Below, in pieces: positions 26,744 to 36,121 of a stretch of 64,000 bases of DNA; positions within the stretch are counted from its first letter, which is position 1, and every line of letters starts with the position of its first letter. The translations under genes were made by a program, and so were the position numbers. Below the pieces are notes generated by a model. The model saw only the letters and a list, made by a program, of their open reading frames with translations. It was not told the DNA's origin and did not search any database. The stretch is taken from NCBI RefSeq assembly GCF_900107395.1, contig NZ_FNPW01000006.1:141686-205685 (forward strand), written 5' to 3'. The DNA is from Pseudomonas sp. NFIX28. GTDB lineage: Bacteria; Pseudomonadota; Gammaproteobacteria; Pseudomonadales; Pseudomonadaceae.

Positions 26744-29056
26744 TCAGGCCAGCTGGTTACGCAGCCGACGAGCGGCGGCGACCATGTTGACCAGCGCCGC
26801 TTCGGTTTCCGGCCAGGCGCGGGTCTTCAGGCCGCAGTCGGGGTTGACCCACAAGCGCTCGGCGGGGATGCGCCGGACCGCCTTGCTCATCAGCTTGACC
26901 ATCTCGGCGGTGTCCGGCACCCGCGGCGAGTGGATGTCATACACGCCCGGGCCGATGTCGTTCGGGTAGTCGAAGGCTTCGAACGCTTCCAGCAGCTCCA
27001 TGTCCGAACGCGACGTCTCGATGGTGATCACGTCGGCATCCATGGCCGCGATGGCCTGGATCACGTCGTTGAATTCGCTGTAGCACATGTGGGTGTGAAT
27101 CTGGGTTTCGTCGCGCACCCCGCAGGCGGTCAGGCGGAACGCTTCCACCGCCCAGTCCAGGTACGGCTGCCAGTCCGCCCGGCGCAGCGGCAGGCCTTCG
27201 CGGAACGCCGCTTCGTCGATCTGCACGATCTTGATCCCGGCCTTTTCCAGGTCCACCACCTCATCGCGCAGGGCCAGCGCCAGCTGCCGGGCCTGCACTT
27301 CACGCGGTACATCCTCGCGGGGAAAGGACCACATCAGCATGGTCACAGGCCCGGTGAGCATGCCCTTCATCACCTTGTCGGTCAGGCTCTGGGCGTAGGT
27401 GATCCAGTCAACGGTCATGGCCTGCGGGCGACTCAGGTCGCCGTAGATCACCGCCGGTTTCACGCAGCGCGACCCGTAGCTCTGCACCCAGCCAAAGCGG
27501 GTGAACAGGTAGCCGTCCAGTTGCTCGGCGAAGTACTCGACCATGTCGTTGCGCTCGGCTTCGCCATGGACCAGCACGTCCAGCCCCAGGCGCTCCTGGA
27601 CCTGCACCGCATGGCGGATTTCGCAGCGCATGGCGTCGGTGTAATCGTTGTTCGACAGCTTGCCCTGCTTGAATGCCTGGCGCGCCAGGCGGATCGAGGC
27701 GGTCTGCGGGAACGAACCGATGGTGGTGGTCGGGAACACCGGCAGCTTCAACCGGGCATGCTGCCGGGCAATGCGTTGGGCAAACGGCGATTGCCGCTGG
27801 CTGTCGGCGGCGGTGACCGCCTTGAGCCGCGCCTGGACCTCGGCCTTGTGAATCCGTGGCGATTGCGCACGGCTGGCCTGCACCTTACGGCTTGCGGCCA
27901 GGGCCGCTTGCACCGCCGGGGCCTGGGGGTCGTTCAGGGCGTCACGCAGCACCGAGATTTCGCCGCATTTCTGCACAGCAAAGGCCAGCCAGCTTTTCAG
28001 CTCGGCATCCAGCTGGTCTTCACGCGACAGGTCCACCGGGCTGTGCAGCAGGGAGCAGGAACTACTGACCCAGAGGTTGTCGCCAAAGCGCTCCTGCGCC
28101 GCTTGCAGCTGCGCCAGCGCCTGCTCCAGCTCGCAGCGCCAGACGTTGCGACCGTTGACCAGGCCCACGGACAGAATCTTGTAGGTCGGCAGACGGTCGA
28201 GCACCTGGGTCAGTTGCTCCGGCGCCCGCACGGCGTCGATGTGCAGGCCGTCCACCGGCAGCCCGACGGCCAGCCCGAGGTTGTCCTGCAAGCCGCTGAA
28301 GTAAGTGGCCACGAGCTTTTTCAGCGGCGAATACTGGAGGATGTGGTAAGCCCGCTCGAAGGCGCTCTTCCATTCCTGCGGCAGGTCGAGGGTCAGGATC
28401 GGTTCGTCGATCTGCACCCACTCCACGCCCTGGGCCTTGAGGCGGTTGAGGATTTCGCCATAGACCGGCAGCAGGCGCTCCAGCAGTTCGAGCTTGTTGA
28501 AGTCGTTGCCCTTGGCCTTGCCCAGCCACAGATAGGTCAGCGGACCGATGATCACCGGCTTGACCCGATGACCGAGGGCGTGAGCTTCATCGACCTCGTC
28601 GAACAGTTGCTCCCAGCTCAGCTTGAACGACTGGTCGGCGCTGAATTCCGGGACCAGGTAGTGGTAATTGGTGTCGAACCACTTGGTCAGTTCCTGGGCG
28701 TACTGGGTCTGGGCGTGGTCGCCAGCACAGCAACCAGCCGCGGCACCGCGGGCCATGGCGAACAAGGTGTCGAGGGTCGGCTGGCCCTGGGCGTCCTTGC
28801 TGCCGTCGAAACGCGCGGGAATTACACCGAAGGTCAGCGAATGGGTCAGCACCTGGTCGTACCAGGCGAAATCGCCGACCGGCAGCAGGTCGATACCGGC
28901 GTCCTTCTGCATCTGCCAGTGCCGGGCCCGCAGCTGGCGCCCGACGTCGTGCAGCGCCTGCTGGTCGAGGTCACCCTTCCAGTAGGATTCGAGGGCTTTT
29001 TTCAATTCGCGGTCGGCGCCGATGCGCGGAAAACCAAGGGTGTGGGCCAAGGCCAT
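26744..29056 (-). CDS. metE: Cobalamin-independent methionine synthase
   Basis: A 770-residue enzyme that transfers a methyl group from methyl-tetrahydrofolate-triglutamate to homocysteine. The N-terminal half starts [19 protein letters not shown]. The catalytic half holds the zinc ligands in [12 protein letters not shown] (His, Cys), the Glu in [14 protein letters not shown] and the last Cys in [10 protein letters not shown]. The ATG at 29056 has GGAGGAACACCTC before it; the in-frame extension upstream overlaps the MetR-binding region. Divergent from metR, its activator, across about 107 bp. Confidence 0.97.
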   Translation of the reverse strand: MALAHTLGFPRIGADRELKKALESYWKGDLDQQALHDVGRQLRARHWQMQKDAGIDLLPVGDFAWYDQVLTHSLTFGVIPARFDGSKDAQGQPTLDTLFAMARGAAAGCCAGDHAQTQYAQELTKWFDTNYHYLVPEFSADQSFKLSWEQLFDEVDEAHALGHRVKPVIIGPLTYLWLGKAKGNDFNKLELLERLLPVYGEILNRLKAQGVEWVQIDEPILTLDLPQEWKSAFERAYHILQYSPLKKLVATYFSGLQDNLGLAVGLPVDGLHIDAVRAPEQLTQVLDRLPTYKILSVGLVNGRNVWRCELEQALAQLQAAQERFGDNLWVSSSCSLLHSPVDLSREDQLDAELKSWLAFAVQKCGEISVLRDALNDPQAPAVQAALAASRKVQASRAQSPRIHKAEVQARLKAVTAADSQRQSPFAQRIARQHARLKLPVFPTTTIGSFPQTASIRLARQAFKQGKLSNNDYTDAMRCEIRHAVQVQERLGLDVLVHGEAERNDMVEYFAEQLDGYLFTRFGWVQSYGSRCVKPAVIYGDLSRPQAMTVDWITYAQSLTDKVMKGMLTGPVTMLMWSFPREDVPREVQARQLALALRDEVVDLEKAGIKIVQIDEAAFREGLPLRRADWQPYLDWAVEAFRLTACGVRDETQIHTHMCYSEFNDVIQAIAAMDADVITIETSRSDMELLEAFEAFDYPNDIGPGVYDIHSPRVPDTAEMVKLMSKAVRRIPAERLWVNPDCGLKTRAWPETEAALVNMVAAARRLRNQLA

Positions 29057-29108
29057 GAGGTGTTCCTCCCTGTAAAAGATGGCGCTATTGTCGACAGCCC
29101 AGCCAACA

Positions 29109-29121
29109 TGAGACAAACTCA
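29109..29121. promoter_or_regulatory. MetR binding site between metE and metR
   Basis: TGAG-acaaa-CTCA, a perfect palindrome in arms with the same 4-5-4 geometry as the enteric MetR site TGAA-N5-TTCA, centred about 60 bp from the metE start. It would serve both divergent promoters. Confidence 0.6.
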
Positions 29122-29163
29122 ACCTTTTCGTGTTGATCACAAAATCTACTCATGGAGACCCTG

Positions 29164-30081
29164 GTGCTCGAAATCCGTCACCTGAAGACCCTGCACGCCC
29201 TGCGCGAAGCCGACAGCCTGGTCGAAGCCGCCGAACGCCTGCACCTGACCCAGTCCGCCCTGTCCCATCAGTTCAAGGAACTGGAAGAACGCATGGGCAT
29301 GCCGCTGTTCGTGCGCAAGACCAAGCCGGTGCGCTTCACCAGCGCCGGCCTGCGCCTGCTGCAACTGGCGGACGCTACCCTGCCGTTGCTGCGCGCCGCC
29401 GAACGGGACATTTCCCGCCTGGCCGGCGGCACCGCCGGGCGCCTGCACATGGCCATCGAATGCCACAGCTGCTTCCAGTGGCTGATGCCGACCATCGACC
29501 AGTTCCGCGACGCCTGGCCCGAAGTCGAGCTGGACCTGGCCTCGGGTTTCTCCTTCGCCCCGCTGCCGGCCCTGGCCCGTGGCGACCTGGACCTGGTGGT
29601 GACGTCCGACCCGCTGGAGCTGGCGGGCATCACCTATGTGCCGCTGTTCACCTACGAAGCCATGCTCGCGGTGGCCAACCAGCACCGCCTGGCCAGCAAG
29701 CCCTACATCGTCCCGGAAGACCTGCTCAGCGAAACCCTGATCACCTACCCGGTGGAGCGCGATCGCCTGGATATCTTCACCCGCTTCCTGGAACCCGCCG
29801 ACATCGAGCCGGCCCAGGTGCGAACCTCGGAACTGACGGTGATGATGATGCAACTGGTGGCCAGCGGCCGCGGCGTGTGCGGCATGCCCCACTGGGCGCT
29901 GCATGAATACAGCTCGCGGGGTTATGTGAAGGCCAAGCGCCTGGGGGAAAAAGGCCTGTTCGCCACGCTGTACGCGGCGATCCGCGCCGACATGCTGGAT
30001 GCGCCCTATATGCGCGACTTCCTGCTGACCGCCAAGGACACCTCGTTCTCGACCCTGGACGGCGTCAGCGCCGTGCGTTGA
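29164..30081 (+). CDS. metR: LysR-type transcriptional activator MetR
   Basis: A 305-residue LTTR. The N-terminal winged HTH (LEIRHLKTLHALREADSLVEAAERLHLTQ in two parts, then SALSHQFKELEERMGMPLFVR) and a homocysteine-sensing C-terminal domain are typical of MetR. I prefer the GTG at 29164 (MLEIRHLKT, with GGAG seven bases upstream) to the ATG at 29152, which adds four residues and lacks a ribosome site. It activates metE in response to homocysteine and is usually auto-repressed. Confidence 0.93.
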   Translation: MLEIRHLKTLHALREADSLVEAAERLHLTQSALSHQFKELEERMGMPLFVRKTKPVRFTSAGLRLLQLADATLPLLRAAERDISRLAGGTAGRLHMAIECHSCFQWLMPTIDQFRDAWPEVELDLASGFSFAPLPALARGDLDLVVTSDPLELAGITYVPLFTYEAMLAVANQHRLASKPYIVPEDLLSETLITYPVERDRLDIFTRFLEPADIEPAQVRTSELTVMMMQLVASGRGVCGMPHWALHEYSSRGYVKAKRLGEKGLFATLYAAIRADMLDAPYMRDFLLTAKDTSFSTLDGVSAVR

Positions 30082-30099
30082 AAAACGAGCAGACCCGGC

Positions 30100-30609
30100 T
30101 CAGGACGCGGCAGCGACTTCACGCCAGAGGTGGAGTTTATCGAAGTACTGGTCCTCCACCCGCACCGCCAGCGGCTCCAGGCCGAACTGGACGAAACCGC
30201 AGCGCCGGTACAGCGCCAGGGCGGCGTCGTTGCCGGCGGTGACCGTCAGTTGCACCAACCGCAAGCCGGGGCGCTTGCGCGCTTCTTGCAGCAGCGCCTG
30301 GACCAGCCGGTAGCCCAGGCCGCCGTGGCGATAGGGCTGCGCCACATACAGGCCGAACAGCGTGGCCTTGTGCCGGGCCTTTTCCCGGACCTCGAACGCC
30401 AGCCCGACGATGCCCACCAGCTCGCCCTCCTCGAACGCCCCCAGCAACAGGTCCAGCGGGCTGTTCAGCCGCGCCTCCCACCAACTCAGGGGCATCGCCG
30501 CACGTTCGGCGACGCTGGAAGTAAAGGCCTGCGGATGACGCTCGTAGGCCTCGAGCATCAGCGCGCGGTAGGCAGTGGCGTCGCCGGCATCGAGGCGCTG
30601 GATGGACAT
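30100..30609 (-). CDS. GNAT family N-acetyltransferase
   Basis: A 169-residue acyl-CoA-dependent acetyltransferase. The acetyl-CoA loop is in LYVAQPYRHGGLGYRLVQALL (V-x-P-xx-R-x-x-G-x-G/A variant), and the C-terminal ALYRRCGFVQFG is the usual GNAT end. The substrate is unknown. It precedes nothing in its own direction but metR's 3' end, and lies 28 bp downstream of the LysE gene, so the two may be one transcript. Confidence 0.85.
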   Translation of the reverse strand: MSIQRLDAGDATAYRALMLEAYERHPQAFTSSVAERAAMPLSWWEARLNSPLDLLLGAFEEGELVGIVGLAFEVREKARHKATLFGLYVAQPYRHGGLGYRLVQALLQEARKRPGLRLVQLTVTAGNDAALALYRRCGFVQFGLEPLAVRVEDQYFDKLHLWREVAAAS

Positions 30610-30637
30610 GCTTGCTCAAGGCTCCGGGGGTGAAGAA

Positions 30638-31276
30638 TCAGACCGTCTGGCGTTGTTCCAGCAGCAGACGCACCGCCAACCCGGCCAGCACGAAGCCCAT
30701 GAAATAACGCTGGGTCGCCAGCCACAGCGGGTTGTGCACGAACCAGGCGGCGATGCCCGAAGCGAACAGCGCGATCAGCAGGTTGACGCTGAAGCTTACG
30801 CTGATCTGGGTCAGGCCGAGGATGATGCTCTGGGTGAACACCGAACCATGTTCCGGGCTGATGAACTGGGGGAAGACCGACAGGTAGAACACCGCGATCT
30901 TCGGGTTCAGGGCGCTGGTGAGAAAGCCCATCAGGATCAGCTTGCGCGAAGAGTCCGGCGGCAGCTGCTGCGCCTCGAACGGCGAACGCGCGCCGGGCTT
31001 CAGGGCCTGCCAGGCCAGCCACATCAGGTACAGGGCACCGACCCACTTGAGCACTTCATAGGCCACCGGCACGGTCATGAAGACCGCGGTCAGGCCGATG
31101 GCCGCGGCAAACAGGTGGACGAAGAAACCGGCCACCACGCCGACCAGCGAGGTTACGCCCGCGCGGCGGCCCTGGCAGATCGAACGGGAGATCAGGTAGA
31201 TCATGTTGGGGCCGGGGGTCAGCACCATCAGCAAGGCTGCGGCGATGAAGATCAACATGTCGTGAAGGGGAATCAT
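30638..31276 (-). CDS. LysE/RhtB family amino acid exporter
   Basis: A 212-residue membrane protein with about six spans. MIPLHDMLIFIAAALLMVLTPGPNMIYLISRS is the RhtB-type N-terminus with the TPGP motif; GAYLMWLAWQAL-like (GALYLMWLAWQALKPG) and NPKIAVFYLSVFPQF are further signatures. The start is the ATG at 31276 with AAAGGA nine bases upstream, not the TTG three codons before. Exports amino acids or homoserine lactone-type compounds; the substrate is undefined. Confidence 0.9.
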   Translation of the reverse strand: MIPLHDMLIFIAAALLMVLTPGPNMIYLISRSICQGRRAGVTSLVGVVAGFFVHLFAAAIGLTAVFMTVPVAYEVLKWVGALYLMWLAWQALKPGARSPFEAQQLPPDSSRKLILMGFLTSALNPKIAVFYLSVFPQFISPEHGSVFTQSIILGLTQISVSFSVNLLIALFASGIAAWFVHNPLWLATQRYFMGFVLAGLAVRLLLEQRQTV

Positions 31277-31303
31277 GATGGGCAATCCTTTGTCCTTGAA
31301 AAA

Positions 31304-31738
31304 TCAGGCCGAGGCCAGTTGCGAGGCGCGATAAAACGGCAAGATCAGGTCGCGTGTCAATGGTGCCAATGTGCGTTCGTCGGCGTCTGCCGGATCAACC
31401 CAGCAAACCTCTTCGATTTCCGCTGCGGGCTGCACCTCGTGGGTATCCAGGTCGAGGCGGAATAATTGGGCCTCGACCACAAAACCCGGCTCGTTGGCCG
31501 CCGGCGCGCAAAAACGCCCCAGGTAATGTGCGTCGGCCGGGTCGATACGCAGCCCGAGCTCTTCTTCCAGCTCGCGGGCCAAAGCCTGGGCCGGCAGTTC
31601 GTTCGGTTCGATCTTGCCGCCCGGTTGCATGAAGGCCTGGGTGCCGCGCTTGCGTACCAGCAAGGTGCGGCCATCAGGGCCGATCAGCAGGGCCGCGGCG
31701 ATATGGATAAGGGGGGATGTGGCGCTTGAAAGAGTCAT
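31304..31738 (-). CDS. NUDIX hydrolase
   Basis: A 144-residue pyrophosphohydrolase with a full Nudix box G-x5-E-x7-RELxEExGL (from GGKIEPNE to EEELGL, about residues 40-63). It hydrolyses a nucleoside diphosphate linked to another group; no feature points to a specific substrate. Transcribed with the LysE and GNAT genes (27-bp gap). Confidence 0.9.
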   Translation of the reverse strand: MTLSSATSPLIHIAAALLIGPDGRTLLVRKRGTQAFMQPGGKIEPNELPAQALARELEEELGLRIDPADAHYLGRFCAPAANEPGFVVEAQLFRLDLDTHEVQPAAEIEEVCWVDPADADERTLAPLTRDLILPFYRASQLASA

Positions 31739-31925
31739 GAAAAACCTGGATCGATTACGCGAGGCGGCAAGGATCCCATGCCTGGCGCGGCCTCGTCACG
31801 ACACAGTCGGCCGCTGTTTTTTCAATACACCCGGCGCCCCGGGCGAGGTGACAGGCGGGCGCCAAGCCGCAGCTGCAAGTCCTTTGCAGCCGCGCGCTGG
31901 CACGCGAAAAGGAACGGCAGAGCCA

Positions 31926-32195
31926 TCAAGGATTGTTGGCCTTGGTCGAGCCGAACGAGGCAAAGCGCTTGTTGAAGCCGGCAATCCGGCCTTCGGACTG
32001 GGTCTTGCGCTGCTGGCCGGTGTAGACCGGATGCGAGGCGCTGGAAACGTCCAGGGTGACGTAGGGATAGGTGTTGCCATCGCTGTGCCGCTGGGTGCGG
32101 TCGGTGTCCACGGTAGAGCCGATGAGGAAATACACGTCGGCTGCAGTGTCGTGGAACAGCACGGTGCGGTAGGCGGGATGGATATTGGCTTTCAT
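31926..32195 (-). CDS. rpmE2: 50S ribosomal protein L31 type B (zinc-independent paralogue)
   Basis: An 89-residue L31 paralogue: [60 protein letters not shown]. It has no cysteine at all, so it lacks the zinc ribbon of the primary L31. Under zinc starvation such C-minus copies replace the zinc form and free zinc. A Zur-like box lies 32-51 bp upstream, fitting that regulation. Confidence 0.95.
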   Translation of the reverse strand: MKANIHPAYRTVLFHDTAADVYFLIGSTVDTDRTQRHSDGNTYPYVTLDVSSASHPVYTGQQRKTQSEGRIAGFNKRFASFGSTKANNP

Positions 32196-32226
32196 GGCAG
32201 TCTCCGAGGGCTGGGCAATGATTGAA

Positions 32227-32246
32227 TGCGTTATACAGTAACATTA
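32227..32246 (-). promoter_or_regulatory. Zur box upstream of rpmE2
   Basis: GTTA-tacag-TAAC (32230-32242) inside ATGCGTTATACAGTAACATT matches the gamma-proteobacterial Zur palindrome ATGTTATA-n-TATAACAT well, and sits in the promoter region of a classical Zur target. Confidence 0.75.
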
Positions 32247-32615
32247 TTCAATCGCGTAAACGATAACCAGTTGCAATAAGAAAAGCTGCAAATCGTCTAT
32301 CGCCCTCGCCTGCGCCCGGTGGCAGGCGGGCACTTGCTGCTTAAAAGTTGCTCCGGCAAGGAGATCGCTCGTAAGCTGCAAAGCGCTGCCCAAACCCTGA
32401 AGCCCCACAAGAAACACCTATTCACGGCACGCTGGGCATCAGCTCCAGCCCCGCTGTTTTCGATTTTTCGCCGGGCGCACATGCCTGACGCCCGGCGCTG
32501 CCGCGCGCGCACTTGCCGCGCCAGCGCCGTTCTCTACAACAACAAGATCGTTGGCCACACAAGAAGAATGAGTACCCAAGAACGAAATCTATAGAGTCCG
32601 AACCAAGGAAACCGT
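32247..32615. other. Intergenic region, no gene seen
   Basis: About 370 bp between rpmE2 and the FMN protein. Its open frames have no ribosome site or conserved look. Promoters for the divergent genes must be here; none was convincing by eye. No REP element. Confidence 0.45.
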
Positions 32616-34235
32616 ATGAGCCTGTCCCTCCTGAGCCGCTACGCCTTCTTTGCTGCCTGCGTGATTTTCACCCTCGCCAGCTTGCCCTTCCTCGAACATG
32701 ACTGGCTCTGGCCAATCACCCTGGTCACCGCCCTGCTCAGCCTGCTAGGCATTTTCGACCTGCTGCAAAGCCCTCACGCGGTGCGCCGCAACTACCCGAT
32801 CCTGGGCAATATCCGCTACCTGGTCGAAGGCATCCGCCCGGAAATCCGCCAGTACCTGCTGGAATCCGACAGCGACGCCCTGCCCTTCTCCAGGGCCCAG
32901 CGCTCGCTGGTCTATTCGCGGGCCAAGAATGAAAGCGCCGACAAGCCGTTCGGCACCCTGGTCGACGTCTACCAGTCGGGCTTCGAATTCATCGGCCACT
33001 CGATGCGCCCGGCGCCCCTGAGCGACCCGAGCACCTTTCGCGTCACGGTCGGCGGCCCGCAGTGCACGCAGCCGTACTCGGCTTCGGTGTTCAACATCTC
33101 GGCCATGAGCTTCGGTTCCCTCAGCGCCAACGCCATCCGCGCCCTCAACCAGGGCGCCAAGCTCGGCAACTTCGCCCATGACACCGGCGAAGGCAGCATC
33201 AGCCCTTACCACCGCGAAAACGGCGGCGACCTGACCTGGGAACTGGGCAGCGGTTATTTCGGCTGCCGCACCAGCGACGGCCGTTTCGACCCCGAGCGTT
33301 TCGCCAGGCAGGCGCAGGACCCGCAGGTGCGAATGATCGAAATCAAGATGAGCCAGGGCGCCAAGCCCGGCCATGGCGGCATCCTGCCCAAGCACAAGGT
33401 GACCCAGGAGATCGCCGACACCCGCGGCATCCGCATGGGCGAGGACTGCATTTCGCCGTCGAGCCACAGCGCCTTTTCCACGCCGATCGAAATGATGCAT
33501 TTCATCCAGCAGCTGCGTGAGCTGTCCGGCGGCAAGCCCGTGGGCTTCAAGTTCTGCCTCGGCCACCCGTGGGAGTTCATGGGCATCGCCAAGGCCATGC
33601 TGGAAACCGGCATTCTCCCGGACTTCATCGTGGTCGACGGTAAGGAAGGCGGCACCGGCGCGGCACCGGTGGAATTCACTGACCACATCGGCGTGCCCAT
33701 GCGCGAAGGCCTGCTGTTCGTGCACAACACCCTGGTCGGCCTGAACCTGCGCGACAAGATCAAGCTCGGCGCCAGCGGCAAGATCGTCAGCGCCTTCGAC
33801 ATCGCCAGCGTGCTGGCCATCGGCGCCGACTGGGCCAACTCGGCGCGCGGTTTCATGTTCGCCATCGGCTGCATCCAGTCGCAAAGCTGCCACACCAACA
33901 AATGCCCGACCGGGGTCGCCACCCAGGACAACCTGCGCCAGCGCGCCCTGGTGGTGCCGGACAAGGCCCAGCGAGTGTTCAGCTTCCACCGCAACACCCT
34001 CAAGGCCCTGGCCGAAATGCTCGCCGCCGCCGGCCTGCAACACCCCTCGCAACTGGAAGCCAAGCACCTGGTGCGACGCATGTCGGCCACCGAGATCAAG
34101 CTGTTCTCGCAGCTGCATGTGTTCCTCAAGCCCGGCGAACTGCTCACCGGCGCCGTCAGCGGCGAGTTCTACTCGCGCATGTGGCAACTGGCGCGCGCCG
34201 ACAGCTTCGAACCCAACAGCGAAGCCGCGGCCTGA
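32616..34235 (+). CDS. FMN-binding glutamate synthase family protein, membrane-anchored
   Basis: A 539-residue protein. Two N-terminal membrane helices (about residues 8-24 and 30-48, FFAACVIFTLASLPF, WPITLVTALLSLLGIF) precede a glutamate synthase central/FMN domain: FNISAMSFGSLSANAIRALNQGAKLG, GEGSISPYH, VVDGKEGGTGAAPVEF, and a cluster motif C-x5-CHxxxCP (CIQSQSCHTNKCPTG) that in GltB binds the 3Fe-4S centre. There is no glutaminase domain, so it cannot be a normal glutamate synthase. Its real reaction is unknown. It is followed by a GC hairpin and a small monooxygenase-like gene. Confidence 0.85.
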   Translation: MSLSLLSRYAFFAACVIFTLASLPFLEHDWLWPITLVTALLSLLGIFDLLQSPHAVRRNYPILGNIRYLVEGIRPEIRQYLLESDSDALPFSRAQRSLVYSRAKNESADKPFGTLVDVYQSGFEFIGHSMRPAPLSDPSTFRVTVGGPQCTQPYSASVFNISAMSFGSLSANAIRALNQGAKLGNFAHDTGEGSISPYHRENGGDLTWELGSGYFGCRTSDGRFDPERFARQAQDPQVRMIEIKMSQGAKPGHGGILPKHKVTQEIADTRGIRMGEDCISPSSHSAFSTPIEMMHFIQQLRELSGGKPVGFKFCLGHPWEFMGIAKAMLETGILPDFIVVDGKEGGTGAAPVEFTDHIGVPMREGLLFVHNTLVGLNLRDKIKLGASGKIVSAFDIASVLAIGADWANSARGFMFAIGCIQSQSCHTNKCPTGVATQDNLRQRALVVPDKAQRVFSFHRNTLKALAEMLAAAGLQHPSQLEAKHLVRRMSATEIKLFSQLHVFLKPGELLTGAVSGEFYSRMWQLARADSFEPNSEAAA

Positions 34236-34248
34236 CCGGCCCCGCTCG

Positions 34249-34273
34249 ACGCCCCGCCGCGCTGGCGGGGCGT
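34249..34273 (+). terminator. Hairpin after the FMN protein gene
   Basis: A perfect 10-bp stem ACGCCCCGCC / GGCGGGGCGT with a 5-nt loop and only TTA after it; a weak terminator or RNA 3' stabiliser. Confidence 0.55.
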
Positions 34274-34304
34274 TATCCATCGACAAGCAAAGGATGCAAC
34301 CCAA

Positions 34305-34589
34305 GTGCTCAAAGTCATCGCCGAAGACTTCATCAAGCCCGAACACCTCAACACCGTGCGCCCCTGGTACGCCGAACTGGTGGAGAAAACCCGCCAGGAA
34401 CCGGACTGCATCGCCTACGACCTGTTCGTCGATCAGCAAGACCCGGGGCACTTCATCTTTATCGAGCAATGGCCAGACCGCGCGGCGCTCAAGGCCCATT
34501 GCCAGACCGAGCACTTCACCCGCCTGGTGCCCCAGATCAACGCCTTCCAGGCCAGGGAATGCCGTGTGCTGCTGATGGATCAGTTCTGA
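34305..34589 (+). CDS. Putative quinol monooxygenase (ABM domain)
   Basis: A 94-residue dimeric alpha-beta-barrel (antibiotic biosynthesis monooxygenase) protein: LKVIAEDFIKPEHL, EPDCIAYDLFVDQQDPGHFIFIEQWPDRAALKAH (in segments) and HFTRLV. YgiN-type proteins of this family oxidise quinols or simply bind small aromatics. GTG start at 34305 with AAAGGA about ten bases upstream; an overlapping ATG at 34294 is in another frame. It lies 70 bp after the FMN protein, separated by a hairpin. Confidence 0.85.
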   Translation: MLKVIAEDFIKPEHLNTVRPWYAELVEKTRQEPDCIAYDLFVDQQDPGHFIFIEQWPDRAALKAHCQTEHFTRLVPQINAFQARECRVLLMDQF

Positions 34590-34611
34590 GCCTGCGGATA
34601 AGCCCGGCGCC

Positions 34612-36120
34612 TCACCATTGCAGCGTTTTGATCGGCGCCGGTTCCTTCATGACGATAAAACCGTAGTCGCCCAGCAGGTAGATCCGGTAATAACGGCTGT
34701 CCACCAGCGGCGGGTAGCCCTGGTAGCCGACCCGGGTGGCGTTGCGCCGCTCCCTTTCCGCCACCACGTTGGTGATGCCCACCTTGGGCAGGTTCTCGGC
34801 CAGCATGAAGAAGTCGATGTTCAGCAGGTAATGCAGCACCGGCATTTGCTTGAACGAACCCGCCGCCGCCAGCAGCCAGTGATCGGAATAGGTCACCGAC
34901 ATATAAATGCGCTTGGCCTCGCGCAGCTGCGCATGGCTGGTGATGTCGCGCTCAAGGCTCAACAGCGCGCTGGCCACCAGGGTTTTCTGCGCCACCAGCA
35001 CCCGCCCATGAGCGAATGACAGCGCCAGCATCGCCAGCAGCGGCACCATCAGCAGCAGCGGCAAGCGTTCATGCAGCGCCGCCAACGCCAGGTGGCTCAG
35101 ATAGAACAGCAGCACCAACAGCATTGCGAAGCCCATCAAGGTCCGGGCGCCTTCATTGAAGTCGCGGAAAAACAGCGCGATTCCCGACACCAGCACAATC
35201 ACCAGCAGCAAGGCGAGCAGACAGGCCAGGCCCATCACCAGTTTTCTCAGGCCGCTGTCCGGCCGCTTGAGCAGGTTCGCCACCAAGCACCCGCAACCGG
35301 CAAGGGCACACAGCGCCAGCGCGGCGAACACCCAGGCGAACCCGCCGTGAAACAGCAGCGCGACTTTTTCCAGCACCCTGCCGATGTTGACTTGCAATTG
35401 CAGCAAGGGCTGCGCCGACCCATTCAGCAGCAAGGTGCGGGTCTGTTCCATGAACGGGTAGGCGGTGACGCAATAGATCATCCAGCCCAGGGCCGCCTGG
35501 GCGATTTTCCAGCCGATCATTTCCCACCAGCGCGGCCAGGCGGTGCGGTCATTGGCGCCGCGGATCACCTCCAGGCAGCACAGGCCGAGAAACACGTTGA
35601 GGCTGATCTGATACAGCCCAATGGCCAGCGCCACCAGCGCTGCCGGCACCAGCCATTGCAGCGCGCGATAAGGGCTGCGATAGACGATGGCGTAGATCAC
35701 CGCCACCAGGCTCAGGGCCATGGCCGGGCCGTCGTATTGATACGACAGGTTCTGTAGGAAGAACGGGTTGTACCAGAGCGGCAACAGCACCAGGCAGCCG
35801 GCCAGCGTCGGCTGCGAATAATAGTGGAAAGCCAGGCGGCTCAAGGCCGCAGCCATGGCCAGCGTGGCGATCAAAAGGGGCAAGGGAAAGATGTTCGGCG
35901 CGGCATTGCTGAACGTCAGCGCCTTGTAGAACAGCTCGGCGAACAGCCGCCCCTGCTCTGTCCAGGCGGTGCCGGCCGACAGCGAGCGCCAGTTGTCATC
36001 GATATAAGGAAAGTCCGCGAGGATCAGCGGCAGCACATACAACGAGGTGGCGACCAGGAAAAACAGCCAGACCTGGCGGCGTCCGAGCTCCCCGCCGAGC
36101 AAGCTACCCATTCTGCCCAT
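34612..36120 (-). CDS. GtrII-type O-antigen glucosyltransferase (polytopic membrane)
   Basis: A 502-residue protein with some ten membrane spans. After the first helix comes a periplasmic DFPYIDDNWRS acidic motif, as in GtrII-type glucosyltransferases (GT-C fold, catalytic acid after TM1). LSYQYDGPAMALSLV is another family feature. It would move glucose from undecaprenyl phosphate to the O-antigen in the periplasm. It is the third, serotype-specific gene after gtrA and gtrB; one base separates it from the gtrB stop. Confidence 0.87.
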   Translation of the reverse strand: MGRMGSLLGGELGRRQVWLFFLVATSLYVLPLILADFPYIDDNWRSLSAGTAWTEQGRLFAELFYKALTFSNAAPNIFPLPLLIATLAMAAALSRLAFHYYSQPTLAGCLVLLPLWYNPFFLQNLSYQYDGPAMALSLVAVIYAIVYRSPYRALQWLVPAALVALAIGLYQISLNVFLGLCCLEVIRGANDRTAWPRWWEMIGWKIAQAALGWMIYCVTAYPFMEQTRTLLLNGSAQPLLQLQVNIGRVLEKVALLFHGGFAWVFAALALCALAGCGCLVANLLKRPDSGLRKLVMGLACLLALLLVIVLVSGIALFFRDFNEGARTLMGFAMLLVLLFYLSHLALAALHERLPLLLMVPLLAMLALSFAHGRVLVAQKTLVASALLSLERDITSHAQLREAKRIYMSVTYSDHWLLAAAGSFKQMPVLHYLLNIDFFMLAENLPKVGITNVVAERERRNATRVGYQGYPPLVDSRYYRIYLLGDYGFIVMKEPAPIKTLQW

Positions 36121-36121
36121 G

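Noticed and set aside
32513..32701. Short plus-strand frame overlapping the start of the FMN protein
   Set aside because: Out of frame with the well-supported membrane-anchored FMN protein and without its own ribosome site.
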